Source of the DNA: Dactylonectria macrodidyma
Taxonomy: Eukaryota > Ascomycota > Sordariomycetes > Hypocreales > Nectriaceae
Direction of reading: 5' to 3'
DNA: 64,000 nt
NCBI GenBank assembly: GCA_020744425.1
Contig: JAGMUV010000057.1
Location: 62,001-126,000 of the forward strand
Part shown: positions 13,622-24,800 of the stretch, piece after piece
Layout of the letters: each line of letters starts with the position of its first letter
Numbering within the stretch: position 1 is the first letter of the stretch
Position numbers and translations under genes: made by a program
The notes under the pieces: model-generated
The model's database searches: none
Told to the model about the DNA's origin: nothing
Seen by the model: only the letters and a program-made list of their open reading frames with translations

Positions 13622-14237
13622 ATGCACTCTGTGATGATCCTACTCCTTGCATGGATCAGAGTTGCCGTGGCCACCAGCTTGAAAGAAACGTAATCGTCTA
13701 TTCTTTTATTCCGCTTACTTACTCCCTTCCCGTAACTCATCTAACACTAATATCTAGTCAACATTCTGTTCCAACCCCCGAGGAAGCATTTCAGGAGTCG
13801 CCAAAAAGCATTTTCATCAAAGATAAGCGTGAAGCTACTAGCACTACTTCATCCACCATCCCCGCGACGACTTCAACTGTCGCCAGACCAGAGTTTACGG
13901 GACTCGCGGAAATGTGCGCTGAAACCGCAATGGATATGGGAGCTCAGCTGACTTGCACTGTAGGTTCGCTGCTCTTTCTGCGGCTGATGAAGCTCTCTCG
14001 CCGCCAGTGACAAGTGTTGTTGATAATGAGAAACGCGAGCTTCCATCCACTATCACCGCGTATCTTGACGACATTTCAGCCGTTGTTTCTCTCGTCCAAG
14101 CGACTAGCTCGCCTTCTGTAAGTGAGACCGGCGAGAGCATTGAAAGCGGATCGCCTAGAACCAGGATTGTAGACTCAAGGGTGAGCATGGTGTTAGGAAT
14201 GGTAACCACATTGGTTGCGGCCTATTGGATTGCTTGA
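13622..14237 (+). CDS. Small secreted Ser/Thr-rich, GPI-type protein with two tiny introns
   Basis: The start MHSVMILLLAWIRVAVATS is a signal peptide. Exons are 13622-13689, 13758-13963 and 14008-14237. The introns are 68 bp (GTAATC...TAG) and 44 bp (GTTCGC...CAG), and all phases agree, giving 168 codons (167 aa). The mature part begins with a Ser/Thr-rich stretch (SIFIKDKREATSTTSST) containing a dibasic KR, a possible Kex2-type site. Then come a segment with two cysteines (EMCAETAMDMGAQLTC), a helical region, and a Ser/Glu-rich linker. The C-terminus (MVLGMVTTLVAAYWIA) is hydrophobic, as in GPI-anchored proteins. No known domain. It is probably a cell-wall or plasma-membrane surface protein; each open frame taken alone would miss this gene. 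Confidence 0.65.
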
Positions 14238-16348
14238 TAGGTCTAGTCGTTGATTTATTTACTGAAAGCAACTGGAGATCATTCCCGGTTCATGCAACGA
14301 AAACAGATGAATCGAAACAACAAACTGTACATAGATAAGACGGACAAGTAGCATTGGCTAAATACATGAATTAAGTACACCGTCATGGTTGTTCGCCCCA
14401 TTTAGAGGTTATGTTGCTACAGAAAGTGTACTCTGTAATGGCCCTTCGGTGACAGCAGATTGTTCATCGGATCTACGATGAATCAAAAGACGGCCATTCC
14501 GTTGAATCTTAGCTCTCTGTATGGCAGCGAGGCCACGAGATCCTCATCACCATCAACAGCTTCAACCGCTGTGAGGCAGCGCAAAAAGTCGTTACAACAC
14601 ACGGCAGCTGAATCTGAGCATTTGCCAAGACTTGACGCAAGCCGAGATCTGACGCAAGCCGAGATCGAGGCGGATTTACCCACATCACGGGGTTCAACGC
14701 CGTCACAGGCTTCAACGCCGTCGTCGAGTCGATCATGTATAGCTACAAATAAGGTCTTTGCACCTAGGCTGAGGAACTTTTTGTGTGATTCTTGGTCACC
14801 TCTAGCTGGAATAGAACTTTGGGTATGCAAAGGGGAAGGTGAGGAAAGAAGGCAGATATTACCGAGCTTCACATGGCGAGCTGTGCCATAGCAAAACAGG
14901 GCTGTATGAATTGCACAACTCATTTACATAGGCAGGCTCATCCTTCAGGATGTACGATGTTTGAGGGTGTCTCCATGACGACGGCCATTTGCTTAAATAA
15001 AGCCTTAGCAGAATTGATCTCAGTCTCTACGCATTCCACCCTTTCTTTACTACTGTAAATGCTGTGCTCATGCCCTTTATTCTGCTCTGCTGATTCAACT
15101 TGAAGATAATCCTGGTAATCGCCTCAATGGCATTGGTATTAACTACACTCTGATTGATATTCATTTGATGTTGGTTCCATTCCCACTCTTCTGGATTAAT
15201 TTCAGCCTAAAAGCATGTTCGTACGTCTCCTTAAGCCATGCATCCTGAATCTGCAGCTGGCGTAACCTGACGTTTGTCGAATCTAGCTTCTTTGGCCCAC
15301 CTTTCTGTAGACTCTCATCGCGAGCAGAAACGAGGTCGCCGAGGTGTCGCTGTAGCAATGCATTCTGGTCGTTGAGGGTGTTGAGAATTTTAGTTTCTGG
15401 TCATCAACAAACGGGCATTCGACCCCGCGGGCGGCTCTATCAGCGATCGAGTTGGTCCTGTTGTATGGCTCATACCCATAGCAACCTGCGTCTCCTGATT
15501 TCTCTAACAGCGATGGTCCAGTATGTCCTCTTGAAGACACTCTAGCTATGCCATCACTTCGTCAAACTCGTTCTGTCTAATAAGATGCTTCAGGCTTTTT
15601 ATGGACAAATGCTCTCTCCACTGAAACGTTCTTGTTTTGCAAGAAGAAGGTCTGCAAGCAGATGGCGTACTGTAGGAAGGGGCCCCCAGAGAGTGGAATG
15701 CGACCCTTCAGGCCATGCATGCTCTTGTTGTTCCATTAGAGAACGTGTTTCCTCCGGCGAAGACATGTTTGAGGGCGGCTCACGCTAGCCTCAGCACCTC
15801 GAGCTTTGAAGAGATGCTAGTCTATCCGACCTTGGAATTCTCGGCCATGGACTAGAGGTGAACTACAGTGAGGCCGCTTAGGCAATGTGGCTGAGCATGC
15901 CACAGCTATCTATCGGCCTTACCGTCCTATACTTTAACTGCAACCATTATTAGAGGTAGCTCGTTACCTTCAGATAATAGGCACTCAAGCCTCTATTACA
16001 GTACATAGAGCCGGGTATCTGTAGCGGTCTTTATTTGCTGATCGAATTCCAACTTCCAGCCCCACGTACAGTACATAATCGGCCACAGTGATCCCATCTT
16101 TCCTATTGCGAGTGTTTACTTGGGAACGATTTGGGGCCGTTATGGGTTATAGGTAAGAAGATCAACGGCAAAAACACTGCTTTTACATGTCTTAGATATG
16201 ATCACTCAATCGACCAAATTACGGCCAAAAACAGCCGCGACATATTTAAGCAAGGCTTTTCTATATATATACTATATATGTACAATAAAGGATTCATTAA
16301 TTTATCTCTGATTTTGCTAGACCCCATCACTTGGCTCTTATCTGTGTA
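14238..16348. other. About 2.1 kb of decayed coding sequence, no intact gene
   Basis: Open frames at 14460-14891 (+) and 15161-15788 (-) look coding in composition but are broken. On the minus strand, pieces such as KSGDAGCYGYEPYNRTNSIA and LQRHLGDLVSARDESLQKG read as successive parts of one lost protein, so 15161-15788 is probably a relic gene. A short direct repeat (GACGCAAGCCGAGATC twice) sits at 14633-14665. I do not recognise the families. Confidence 0.35.
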
Positions 16349-17053
16349 ATGGCTAATTTCCCTCCAAAACTCCTATTGTATATTTCAAGATTCCTTTCTC
16401 CAAGTGCAAAACTTGGCTATTTCAGGAACATTCGGAAGACGAATGCATCTGCCTACCAAAATGAAATCACACACTCCGAACTTTGGTCATTGATATTCAA
16501 AAATGATATCTGGACCAACGAAGCCAACAAGCACGGGATTAAACCTGTTTTAGTAACCCGCAAAGGACCTTTGATTAACAACATATATGTTGCTATGGTC
16601 CTTATCTGCGAGATGCCTATGAAAGAGTTAAGAGAAAATATGGAAAAGTCGATGTACCCCAAGCAGTTCTTATCATCTCTAACCTCGAAAGTATCACTTG
16701 ACTTAGAGTTAGAATACTTCATCAAAATGTCACTTTGACTGTTAATGCTGGGGCGTCCTAGAGCCTGGTTTACCCATCGCATACTGAATATTGACCTGCT
16801 GATTCGAACAGATCAAGGGGAGAAAAGGGGTCAAAGTCTTGCCATATATTATGATACCGTAAAGCCCCGAACCGTGGAAGGTGCTAATTTCGAGGAGGTT
16901 GGGGTTATTGAATTGCCAAAACAACAATTGAAAGTTTTCAACAAGAGGGATGAACTTTACATCGCTAGAACCGTCGGGCATGAGACAGGGGGGCCGCTCG
17001 GGCTACCCGGACTCATAGCACCTAGTAATCCACTGGTTCTCAATAATGATTGA
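16349..17053 (+). pseudogene. F-box-like hypothetical gene interrupted by an in-frame TGA
   Basis: From 16349 the frame starts MANFPPKLLLYISRFLSP, an F-box-like N-terminus, and continues through TNASAYQNEITHSELWSLIF. It meets TGA at 16736-16738, and the very same frame is then open again to 17053 (WFTHRILNIDLLIR, ELPKQQLKVFNKRDEL). I recall similar small F-box-like proteins from Aspergillus, but no specific match can be checked. The stop may be a nonsense mutation, or the end of a shorter protein. No convincing intron removes it. The rest of the frame lacks other stops, so the break would be recent. Confidence 0.45.
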
Positions 17054-17859
17054 TGATAGGAGACCTTTCCGAATGTGCTACTTATAGTGATGAGTTTGGT
17101 TATTTTCCCCTATGTCGCATCTAGCAGATGGAAGTGATCATGTGTGTGAGAAGCTCTTGCTATTCTTCCTTTCTAATGAGGGTCTTTAGGTCAGTCTTAT
17201 AGACGAAGAGACTGATGATGACCTCAGACAGCCGAGATAGTCCGGATGCTACGGGCTATTTGACTTTATCTAGCTATTCACCTGATCAGAGGAAAAGCTA
17301 GGCTTATGATGAGGCTGATGGCGAGGCCGGTGGCGAGGCAAGTGCCTGTGGAACCTTATGATGAAACTAAGAAAGCTTGACTGCTGTCATAGCCGCAGGA
17401 ATCCGATATCCCGATATGTGACAACCTACGTTCGTACCTAGTTGAATAACTAAGTTTATGTTACAAATGTTCACCCTAGGAACAGTTAGCAATTCGTTGC
17501 ACAAAAATCGGACGCTCTTCTACCGGCGTCACGAGCCCTGATTCTCTGTAGCGTTGCCACGAGCCCTGAATATATGAGGCGTCTGATTGGGTGTGTGTAT
17601 ATTCTGAGTTGCATCTGATCCCCGCTCTGAGTCCCTGTACATCCTTATACTGAAACCAGCTAGGAGGATATGTCTATAGCAGTCACATGACATATACACG
17701 CCCAGCTACCCAAAATACACATCGTGATAGCATATGGCGTGTAACTGCTATAGCAGTTGGATTGACCCTTCGTGTGACAGCATTAGACCCGAATTTGCAT
17801 AAACCTCTGATACACAGATATCCTAGCCTTAGTCAGATGACTAGAAAACCCCTCTAGAG
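17054..17859. other. About 0.8 kb, no gene seen
   Basis: No coding signal. It contains an imperfect inverted repeat around 17672-17758 (GTCTATAGCAGT... / ...AACTGCTATAGCAG) and ends at the repeat into which the Helitron cluster inserted. Confidence 0.4.
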
Positions 17860-17921
17860 AAAAGAGCGGGCCGGAGGCATCCTTGATCAATATCATCATC
17901 ATCTTTGGTCTCCACATCGTA
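17860..17921 (+). repeat. Left half of the LTR-like repeat that received the Helitron cluster
   Basis: The run CCTTGATCAATATCATCATC followed by TTTGGTCTCCAC aligns with CCTTGATCAATAC...TTGGTCTCGACC at about 56291-56328. In that copy it runs straight into TTGAATATTATG, which is the sequence found right of the cluster at 41067. This split defines the outer insertion point between A (17921) and T (41067). Confidence 0.65.
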
Positions 17922-17999
17922 TGCCTTTCGGTACGAAAGGTCTTCTTAAGCTCTGGGATTTGCCTTTCGGTACGAAAGGTCTTCTTAAGCTCTGGGATT
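17922..17999. repeat. Tandem duplication of the Helitron 3'-terminal hairpin (2 x 39 bp)
   Basis: A 39-bp unit starting TGCCTTTCGGTACGAAAGG and ending CTCTGGGATT is present twice in a row (17922-17960 and 17961-17999). Each unit holds the 7-bp stem CCTTTCG / CGAAAGG with a 3-base loop. Element R has one unit only (from 29112). Confidence 0.85.
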
Positions 18000-18205
18000 C
18001 CCCCCCCAAAATTTTGGCCCCCCCTTGCAAAATTACCGCATTAAGCGATTACCCGATTAGTAACCGCAACTGCACCTCTTGTTGGTCCGGATTAACCCCG
18101 TCCGAATGCCCCCAGAGGTGCCAATCTCTTCTCTTGCTCTCATTCGCTCTCTGAGATTAAGTTAAGTGTAAAGGAGTCTTCTTTTGAGGGTTTCTTGTTA
18201 AGAGA

Positions 18206-18244
18206 CACGTGAAATGCACGTGAAATGCACGTGATGTGCACGTG
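18206..18244. promoter_or_regulatory. Array of four CACGTG E-boxes at 11-bp spacing
   Basis: CACGTG occurs at 18206, 18217, 18228 and 18239, separated by AAATG or ATGTG, so each box is about one helical turn from the next. CACGTG is the core site of bHLH factors such as Cbf1/CpcA-type regulators in fungi (established for the motif; no binding evidence here). It lies in a Helitron 3' tail; R has three boxes in the same place. Confidence 0.5.
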
Positions 18245-19015
18245 CGAACTCGGTTTGTGAGAGCATTATTGCTCTTGTCTTTATATTTACGAGAATTTCT
18301 CTTGTGCTTGAGTTAGGAGCAAAATGTATTAGGTTGATTTGGATCTAGATGGTTTCTATCCTTCTACCTACTTCTATTTATATATAAGAACCTATTATCT
18401 AAAACAGGGGAAGGCGCACGTCCGCCGGGGGACGTTGGAAGTTGGAAGCTGGGCGTGATGGGCAAGTTGGCGGCTCCCTTGCGCTGAGTAGCCTTCCGGT
18501 ACGAAGCTTGCAACAAGAGCCTGTTTTACTAGTGGGTTGCTGCACGTGTTGAGAAGAGGGCGCAGTTTTAAGTGGTCGGCTCTGGGTGGGTGGATGAAGA
18601 GACCTGGCCAATAGGGCGCGTGTGTGTGTTACCTTTATTTTGCGTAGCCAATAAGACGTACCCAGCAGGCTTTGAGGAGCAGGCACCATTTTGAGTGGCA
18701 CGATTTGAAGAGTTTAATGCGGAACTAAGAGACCTAGCGAATAGGGTGAGGGTCAATAATTGAGACAGGGATCAGGGGACTGAGACTAGCAGAGACCAAT
18801 CAGACGCCATACCAAAGGGGGAAAATTGTCAATTTGAGTAAGTTATAAGAAGCTGGCATGCCAAGATGTCCTGGTGTTGAGATTATTGGACTTTATCACT
18901 CGCACTGGTGTTGAAACCACACTCTTATTTCCCCCACATATCAATCTGTAAGTTTTCGAAACCCAACACAACAGCCCAGAATACTACACACTACCGTGTC
19001 ACTATACTATGTTAC

Positions 19016-20539
19016 TTATAGTCTCTTTGTCGGATGCCTCTTGTTCCTGCCACCTGGTTCGGTAGTTGATGACCTCATATTAGGACGAACGGAGGATCGG
19101 AGTGTGGCAGATATGTTAGGTGATCGAGAGTCCTCGTTTTCCTTCGCTTCACCTTCTTCATGGTTATCGTTTTCATCAGAGTCTACGGATGTTAAAGGGG
19201 AGACCGGCGACCCTGCAATGACTGGAGATGTTGCGGTAGGCACATTAGACCTCCTGAGTCTCTTGGGGGCGGGACTGTTTGAACTTGACGGAGATGATTG
19301 AGATGCGGAGATTGCAGGCCTCTTGTTCTGAGATGGAGTAGCGGAGTGTTGGGATGGACCTCCCTGTGACGATTTTGATGATTGTGACTGTGACTGTTGC
19401 GCCTGTGAACCTTTCTTTGAGGGAGACTTGAACATAGACCTAATTGCTGCGAAGCCGCTAGCTTGGGATGGGCTAGGTTCGGTTTTAGAGGGGGAGACTG
19501 TGTTAGAAGCAGGTACATGTGGCGTGCTCTTTTCCGGAAACGTCCAAGAGTCGGGAACGACGATGAAAACATAGTCCTTCTCATCAACTAGAGGGGCAGT
19601 CGCCATAAGACGATGGTCAAGCAGGCCAACTATCTTGCCGACGCAGTTAAAGGGAACACCAGGAACAAACTGTGTATCTTTCCTATCTGCCATCTTCTTG
19701 CAGAGGAGAGAGAATGGCAAAGCGCGAATAGGAAAGAGAATAAAAACTTGAAAGGGGTGGAAGCCTTTGAAAGGGCTCTTTGATGGCTGACCCGGCGTGA
19801 TGTAGGTACAGCACTGGATAAATGCACAGCATCTCAGCTGCGCATCATCAAACAACGGGACAGAGTCCTTGATCAAGTGGGTTTGACCTGTCCCGAGAAC
19901 CTGCCCGGTCAAAGAAACAACCGGTTGGATAAGTGGAAAGCCCTCACCATTGCAAAGAGTTCGTGGGTCAATGCTGATAGTTACATTAGTGGCAAGCGCG
20001 ATAGTGGAACTCGAGCTAAGGGAAATTGATAAGTCTGCTTACGCTTGGTATCCAAAGTCGCGTATGAGAACAACTGGAACCTTGTACACTTCGCCGTCAC
20101 CATCTTCATCGGTGAAAACATCAGGCTCCCGCAGCACCCACTCCAGTGCATAGGGGTGTACTTTGCCAGTGAAATGGAACCACTGATTCTCCCACTCTGA
20201 TTCAACAATCTGCTGGTTATAGACAGAGAGGTTGAGACTAAAGTAAATCGGCAGTGGATCAGGGGATCGACACCCTTCGGGACGCAGCACAGAATATTCA
20301 GGCAGTGTCATATAGGGAGGGGGCGGAAGAAAAACCCTGCCAAGAGCTTCAACATTAAGGCTCTTTATAAGTTGTTCATCTGATGTAGGAAACCGTGTTG
20401 GGGTATCCAGCTGACCAAAAAAGGACATGGTCATATCACTACCAAGGTTTTTCTGAGAGTCATAAGGCATACGCGGAGGGGGATGACCGCTAAGAGTGGA
20501 AGTTGAGGTAGAATTTGAGGTAGAAGCTGATGAAGACAT
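19016..20539 (-). CDS. Helitron accessory gene, 484-aa protein of unknown function (copy L, intact)
   Basis: Two exons, 20539-20043 and 19973-19016, joined by a 69-bp GTAAGC...CAG intron; 485 codons. The N-terminal 25 residues are Ser/Thr-rich. Residues about 30-165 form an ordered part (MPYDSQKNLGSDMTMSFFGQ; FLPPPPYMTLPEYSVL; WFHFTGKVHPYALEWVLREP). Residues about 170-310 contain PVVSLTGQVLGTG, VPFNCVGKIVGLLDHRL and DYVFIVVPDSWTFPE, a beta-strand-rich pattern that could be an OB-fold; this is a guess from strand pattern only. The last about 170 residues are disordered, Ser/Gln/Pro-rich with basic (KRLRRS) and acidic (DENDNHEEGE) patches, suggesting a nuclear protein. It is transcribed away from the Rep-helicase. 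Copy R is conserved but broken. Plant Helitrons often carry RPA-like ssDNA-binding proteins; an analogous role is possible but unproven. Confidence 0.7.
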
Positions 20540-20601
20540 GATATATTGAACTAGCAAATGTTTCAAAAAAAAAATGGGAGAGCAATTAAGATTACCACTT
20601 C

Positions 20602-20603
<2 letters not shown>

Positions 20604-20633
<30 letters not shown>
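20604..20633. repeat. (GA)n microsatellite in element L
   Basis: About 30 bp of GA repeats between the accessory gene and the central region. R has the reverse complement (TC)n at about 38287-38310, so the tract is part of the element. Confidence 0.9.
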
Positions 20634-20638
<5 letters not shown>

Positions 20639-21264
20639 AGATAAGCCTGTAAGATTGGCATGCAAATGTACAGAACAAACAAGAAACACACCTGATATTT
20701 ATAATCCATTAAATGATATAGTATATACAATGCGAAGAATGATACCACTTGGTAAAGATACTGTATTTCATTGCGCAGAGAGGATGTGGCATCGCCGATC
20801 TCCATCCAACATTTTCAGCCAAGAGCTACTATCCCTGCCGATGTGGATACTTGCACAATTGAATTGATCAATTAAGATAGATGGTGAACAGATTTGCTTT
20901 TTCCATGAGTACAAAGGATTGGCCAAAACGTCAGCACATGTCGCCGATCGTCGTAAAGCATGTTGAGGTAAGAACCTTGATGCCTGTCAAGTGGATACTC
21001 GCACAGCGGAATTGATCAATCAACGTAGCTGTTGAACAGAATTGCTTCTTCTATGATTACAAAGAATTGACTAAGAAATTAATGCATGAACAAAAGAAGA
21101 AGAAAAAACAAGTATGAGAGCTGAGCAGTATTTGATAGGTAGATGAAATAACGTGGTGTGTATTATATCAATCACATAAGTGCCCATCGATGTTACCATT
21201 ACAACGAAAGAGGGTGAAGGGATGTTTTGATATATTGGTATATCAATACTGCAGCGACCATATG

Positions 21265-21570
21265 AATAAGAGGGTGGGGGAGTATGATGCCGTATTGGTA
21301 TACCGGTGTAATGGCATTCCGCCTAGATGATGGGATAAATAATCAAGCCCGATGTTATTAATGTTAGAAGAATAAGAGGGTGTAGGAGTATGATGCTCTA
21401 CTGGTATACCGGTGTGATGATGCTTCGACCAGATAATGGGATGAATAATCAAGCACGAAGTTAATCATCACAAAAGTAAGAGGGCGGAGGAATATGATGC
21501 TCTATTGGTATACCGGCGTGATGATGCTCCGAGTAGATGACGGGATGAATAATCAAGTCCGATATTGGGA
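21265..21570. repeat. Minisatellite, about 106-bp unit, three copies (element L)
   Basis: Units begin AATAAGAGGG at 21265, 21371 and (as AGTAAGAGGG) about 21475. Each unit has GTATGATGC, TATTGGTATACCGG and ATGGGATGAATAATCAAG. R carries four copies of the reverse complement (about 37290-37680), with a 105-bp period. Confidence 0.8.
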
Positions 21571-21897
21571 TGAAATTGGAAGAGTAAAGAAGACCATGGT
21601 GGGATAGACCTATCATTTATTGGTAGGTGGGTCAAGACAATGACGATAGACGATATTATCATATAGTTTGATAGGTATAATAGAGATAAAGATGACGTGG
21701 GACTATCGGGATAGAATCGGATCAAGAGCAGAGTAGGACCGGCTGGTGTGGGAGAATCGATATCTGCCCCAAAATGTACCGATCATAAAACAGCATTGTG
21801 AATGGTATCAACCTTTATCATTCATGTTTATAATACTATTTGGCTTAATACATATGATTACACACCCTAAGAATATTCGTACATAGCCTATCTTATA

Positions 21898-24800
21898 ATG
21901 GATCCGTCATTATCTGCTCTACTTGAAAGGTTGCATGGTCAAACGCCTGGCAGCAGAGTCAGCAGTCTCGGGCTGAAGACATACAATGATATTTTTAGTG
22001 CGGCAAACTGGAATACAAACGCAGCACCAAGAGAAGCACATTCTACTGCCCAACCAAGCATATCCGATCGTGTTCCGGATGTCCAGCCTGTGGGCCTGGC
22101 ATTAAGGAAGTCACACTCTACTGTCCAACCGAGTATACCTAGTGATATTCCAAAAACCGTACCTATAGACCCAGTACTAAGGGCATCACAATCAACTGGC
22201 CAATCAAGCAAACCAGGTAATCACTAACAATATCAATCAAGTGCAAATCAAATCAACGTTGCGAATGCGTAAACACAAGCGGCAGGAAACTGGATAAGTC
22301 GGCCACCACCAGGGAGCACGACGCCAATACAAGCGCGTCCAAGAAAAAGAGGCAGACCGAGAGGTTCTCGTGTACCAAGGCGGAGAGATGTTCGAGAACG
22401 AAATCGGGTGTAGGAACATCAGCCAAGTGCATACCAAGTCGACACCATCAATACTCAAGTACAGGGGCTTGAAAGCTGGATGAGTCGACCGCCGCCAAGG
22501 AGTACGACACCAATACCAGCGCCTCCAAGATCAAGAGGCAAACCGCGAACTTTTCGTGCACTAAGACGGAAAGATGCTCAGGAAAGAAACTGGGGGCAAA
22601 GGAGACAAACCCAACATCAAAGACCACTGGTTACCGCGGGGACCTCTCCAGCCAGCTCCCAGTTGCCATCTAATGCTCCGCGACAGAAAAGGATATCACA
22701 ACAGGCAGAGCAACTAAAACCTGTACCAGCGCAACAGCTCATAGCACCAAACCCCAGACAAGTTGCAGAAATAGCCAATGCGAGCCAATATCACCCGCAT
22801 AATGCACTGGGCATGCAGCAATGTATGAGCATTCCAAGCATTTCAGATGTGGATCAACATGGCAATCCAAGGCGTGGAGCTAATGAACATAAACATGGAC
22901 AAAACAATCAACAAGAATCACACTCAGAAATATTGCCAATGCCGACAGAAGTAGTAGAGACGAGCAATACAGGCAGATCTCACCCAGAGGATAAAGTGGA
23001 TCGATGTGGATGTATGGCAAGACTGAGGTTTCAAGATGGCTCATAAGAACTTGGCGTAAAACGCAAGGCTGATCAACACGGACAAGAACCAAACAAAAGA
23101 CAAAATCGAAGACGGGTTGAGAACAGCAACCTTGAAGAGCAAACCCAGGCATTAGAGAGGGCCACTGAGCATTTGGAAGATGAATTTACAAAGAAGGAGA
23201 GAATATCCTACACAAAGAATTGGTATAAGCCGGTCCCCCGTGAGAGGAATATATCCACAGTCATGGACTTTTATCAAGCATTTCACAACATCGACACCCT
23301 ACCCATACACACATGCATGATATGCTATCAGAAGATCAGCACCATCGAGATAAAAGAGCTTAGCTGGGAAGAGTGGACAAATAGCGCAGCGATGAATAGC
23401 TGCCGCACGTATTCATGTCCAGATTGCTTCCCTGTTGGCAAGGCTATACCGAGCTGCGACAACTGTGCAATGAAGATCCGCGAATGCAATATGTCGCGGG
23501 GCGGGAACTTGCATCAAGCACTTGGTTGCGAGCACATGTACCCGGATGCTCTCAGAGACCTGACATTGGTTGAGGAGAAGCTGATCGCACTCAACACCCA
23601 TTTCGGCTTCGTTGCAAGAATCAAAGTCACAAAAAGCACCAAACAGAGTACGGCATATGCACGCCATGTAAAGGGTCATATAACTGTGTTTCCAAACAGT
23701 GTTCAAGACTTGGTTACCACAGTACTGCCACATCCGCTTCTACAATCTTTGGAGGACATCCATATATCCTGGCATGGGCCGCAGAGACCAGCCCCCAGCG
23801 ATCTATCCAAGTTGCTCTCAGTCCGGCGAGGAGCTGTGGAACGGGCGTTGCTTTGGCTAAAAGAATTTAACCCCCACTATCGGCATATCGAAATCGACAA
23901 AGCCGAGTTGGATAGTTGGGGAGAGCCGGCGCACGGGGTTCCGAGCCAGATCTATGACAGGATAGAGAGAGATGAACCATCAGCATGGGAAGAAACACGA
24001 ACAGCGCATATTGTGCCCCCAGAAGAGCGTGGGATGGATGACACTGGTCCCCAGTCACTTGAAGAGATTGTGGACGGGCTGGGCCGAGCGTATGATGAAA
24101 ATGATGTAAGTTACGACGAGGATCGGCAGTTCTATGACGAGCGCAGTAGGGAGGAGCTCGAGTATGAGGGCATGGGAAGCTTTCTTGATGAGATCCTTGC
24201 ATCTGGTATGTTTCCACTGGATACAGCACCGCAAGCGACCGATGCCGATAAACTGCAATTTGCCATTGATACAATCAGAGGTGGACACACAAATGCGCAA
24301 GCACAGCCGCCCAACCAGCCGACTGGGAGTGCGCAGGATTCGCACTTTCAGCCATATATTCACATTTCAAGAGGCAATGAGTTTGCAGATAGCAATGATC
24401 TCTGGCATCTTGCAAAAGCATTTCCAACACTATTCCCGTTCGGTTTCGGTGGGCCACGGTGTAAGGAAGAGATGGAATCGGAGCTGTGGAAGAACAGTGT
24501 CCAGCTCACAGGCCATGTCCGTGATAGAGACAGTATTGGAGAGGGTGGAGAGGGTGGAGGGGGTGCGATTCCGCCAACACGTAACCTCGGACTTCACGCA
24601 TGGATGCAGAAAGTGCTCCAACGACATGGTGGTCGCTTTGCCAATCATTCGGCATTTTCATTTCTACTATTCAACATAGAGGTTCGGTCTAGGAATAGAG
24701 GAGTAAGTATGGTGAGCGTGCGACGGAACGATTTTCCGGAGGTTGAGAGGATCATTCAGTCGTTAACACTAGAGAGACTGGCGGAAGTGCAAAAGGAGTT

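Larger units (their letters stand above)
17922..18404 (-). mobile_element. 3' tail of Helitron-like element M (remnant)
   Basis: Read on the minus strand, this 483-bp piece begins ...TTTTAGATAATAGG and ends in a hairpin and GGCA at 17922. It carries the same blocks, in the same order, as the tail of element R (29112-30042): a TATA-like TATATATAAATAG stretch, the CTAGATCCAAATC block (also in L at 29030-29111), an array of CACGTG boxes, a C-rich block, and the terminal hairpin. It contains no gene. Element L starts immediately at 18405, consistent with L having inserted into this tail. Confidence 0.7.
20540..21897. other. Divergent intergenic region of element L
   Basis: About 1.36 kb between the divergent accessory and Rep-helicase genes, so it must hold both promoters. 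It contains the (GA)n tract, an AT-rich block and the 106-bp tandem repeat. Two similar copies of an AAGGATTGGCCAAAACG / AAGAATTGACTAAG block lie at about 20880-21085. No gene seen. Confidence 0.6.

Noticed and set aside
17922..18404. Solo LTR (starts TGCC, ends AACA)
   Set aside because: No 5-bp duplication flanks it, and the same blocks follow the helicase gene in L and R, so it is a Helitron tail.
21265..21570. CRISPR-like array
   Set aside because: Units are about 106 bp with no spacer structure; eukaryotic minisatellite.
22214..22280. Intron explaining the TAA stops near the start of Rep
   Set aside because: The frame is the same before and after, the amino-acid text of the repeat units continues through the stops, and no acceptor restores phase in both copies.
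23030..23080. Intron with GC/GT donor explaining TAA at 23044
   Set aside because: The frame continues unchanged and the aligned R sequence reads through apart from point changes, so a nonsense mutation is simpler.
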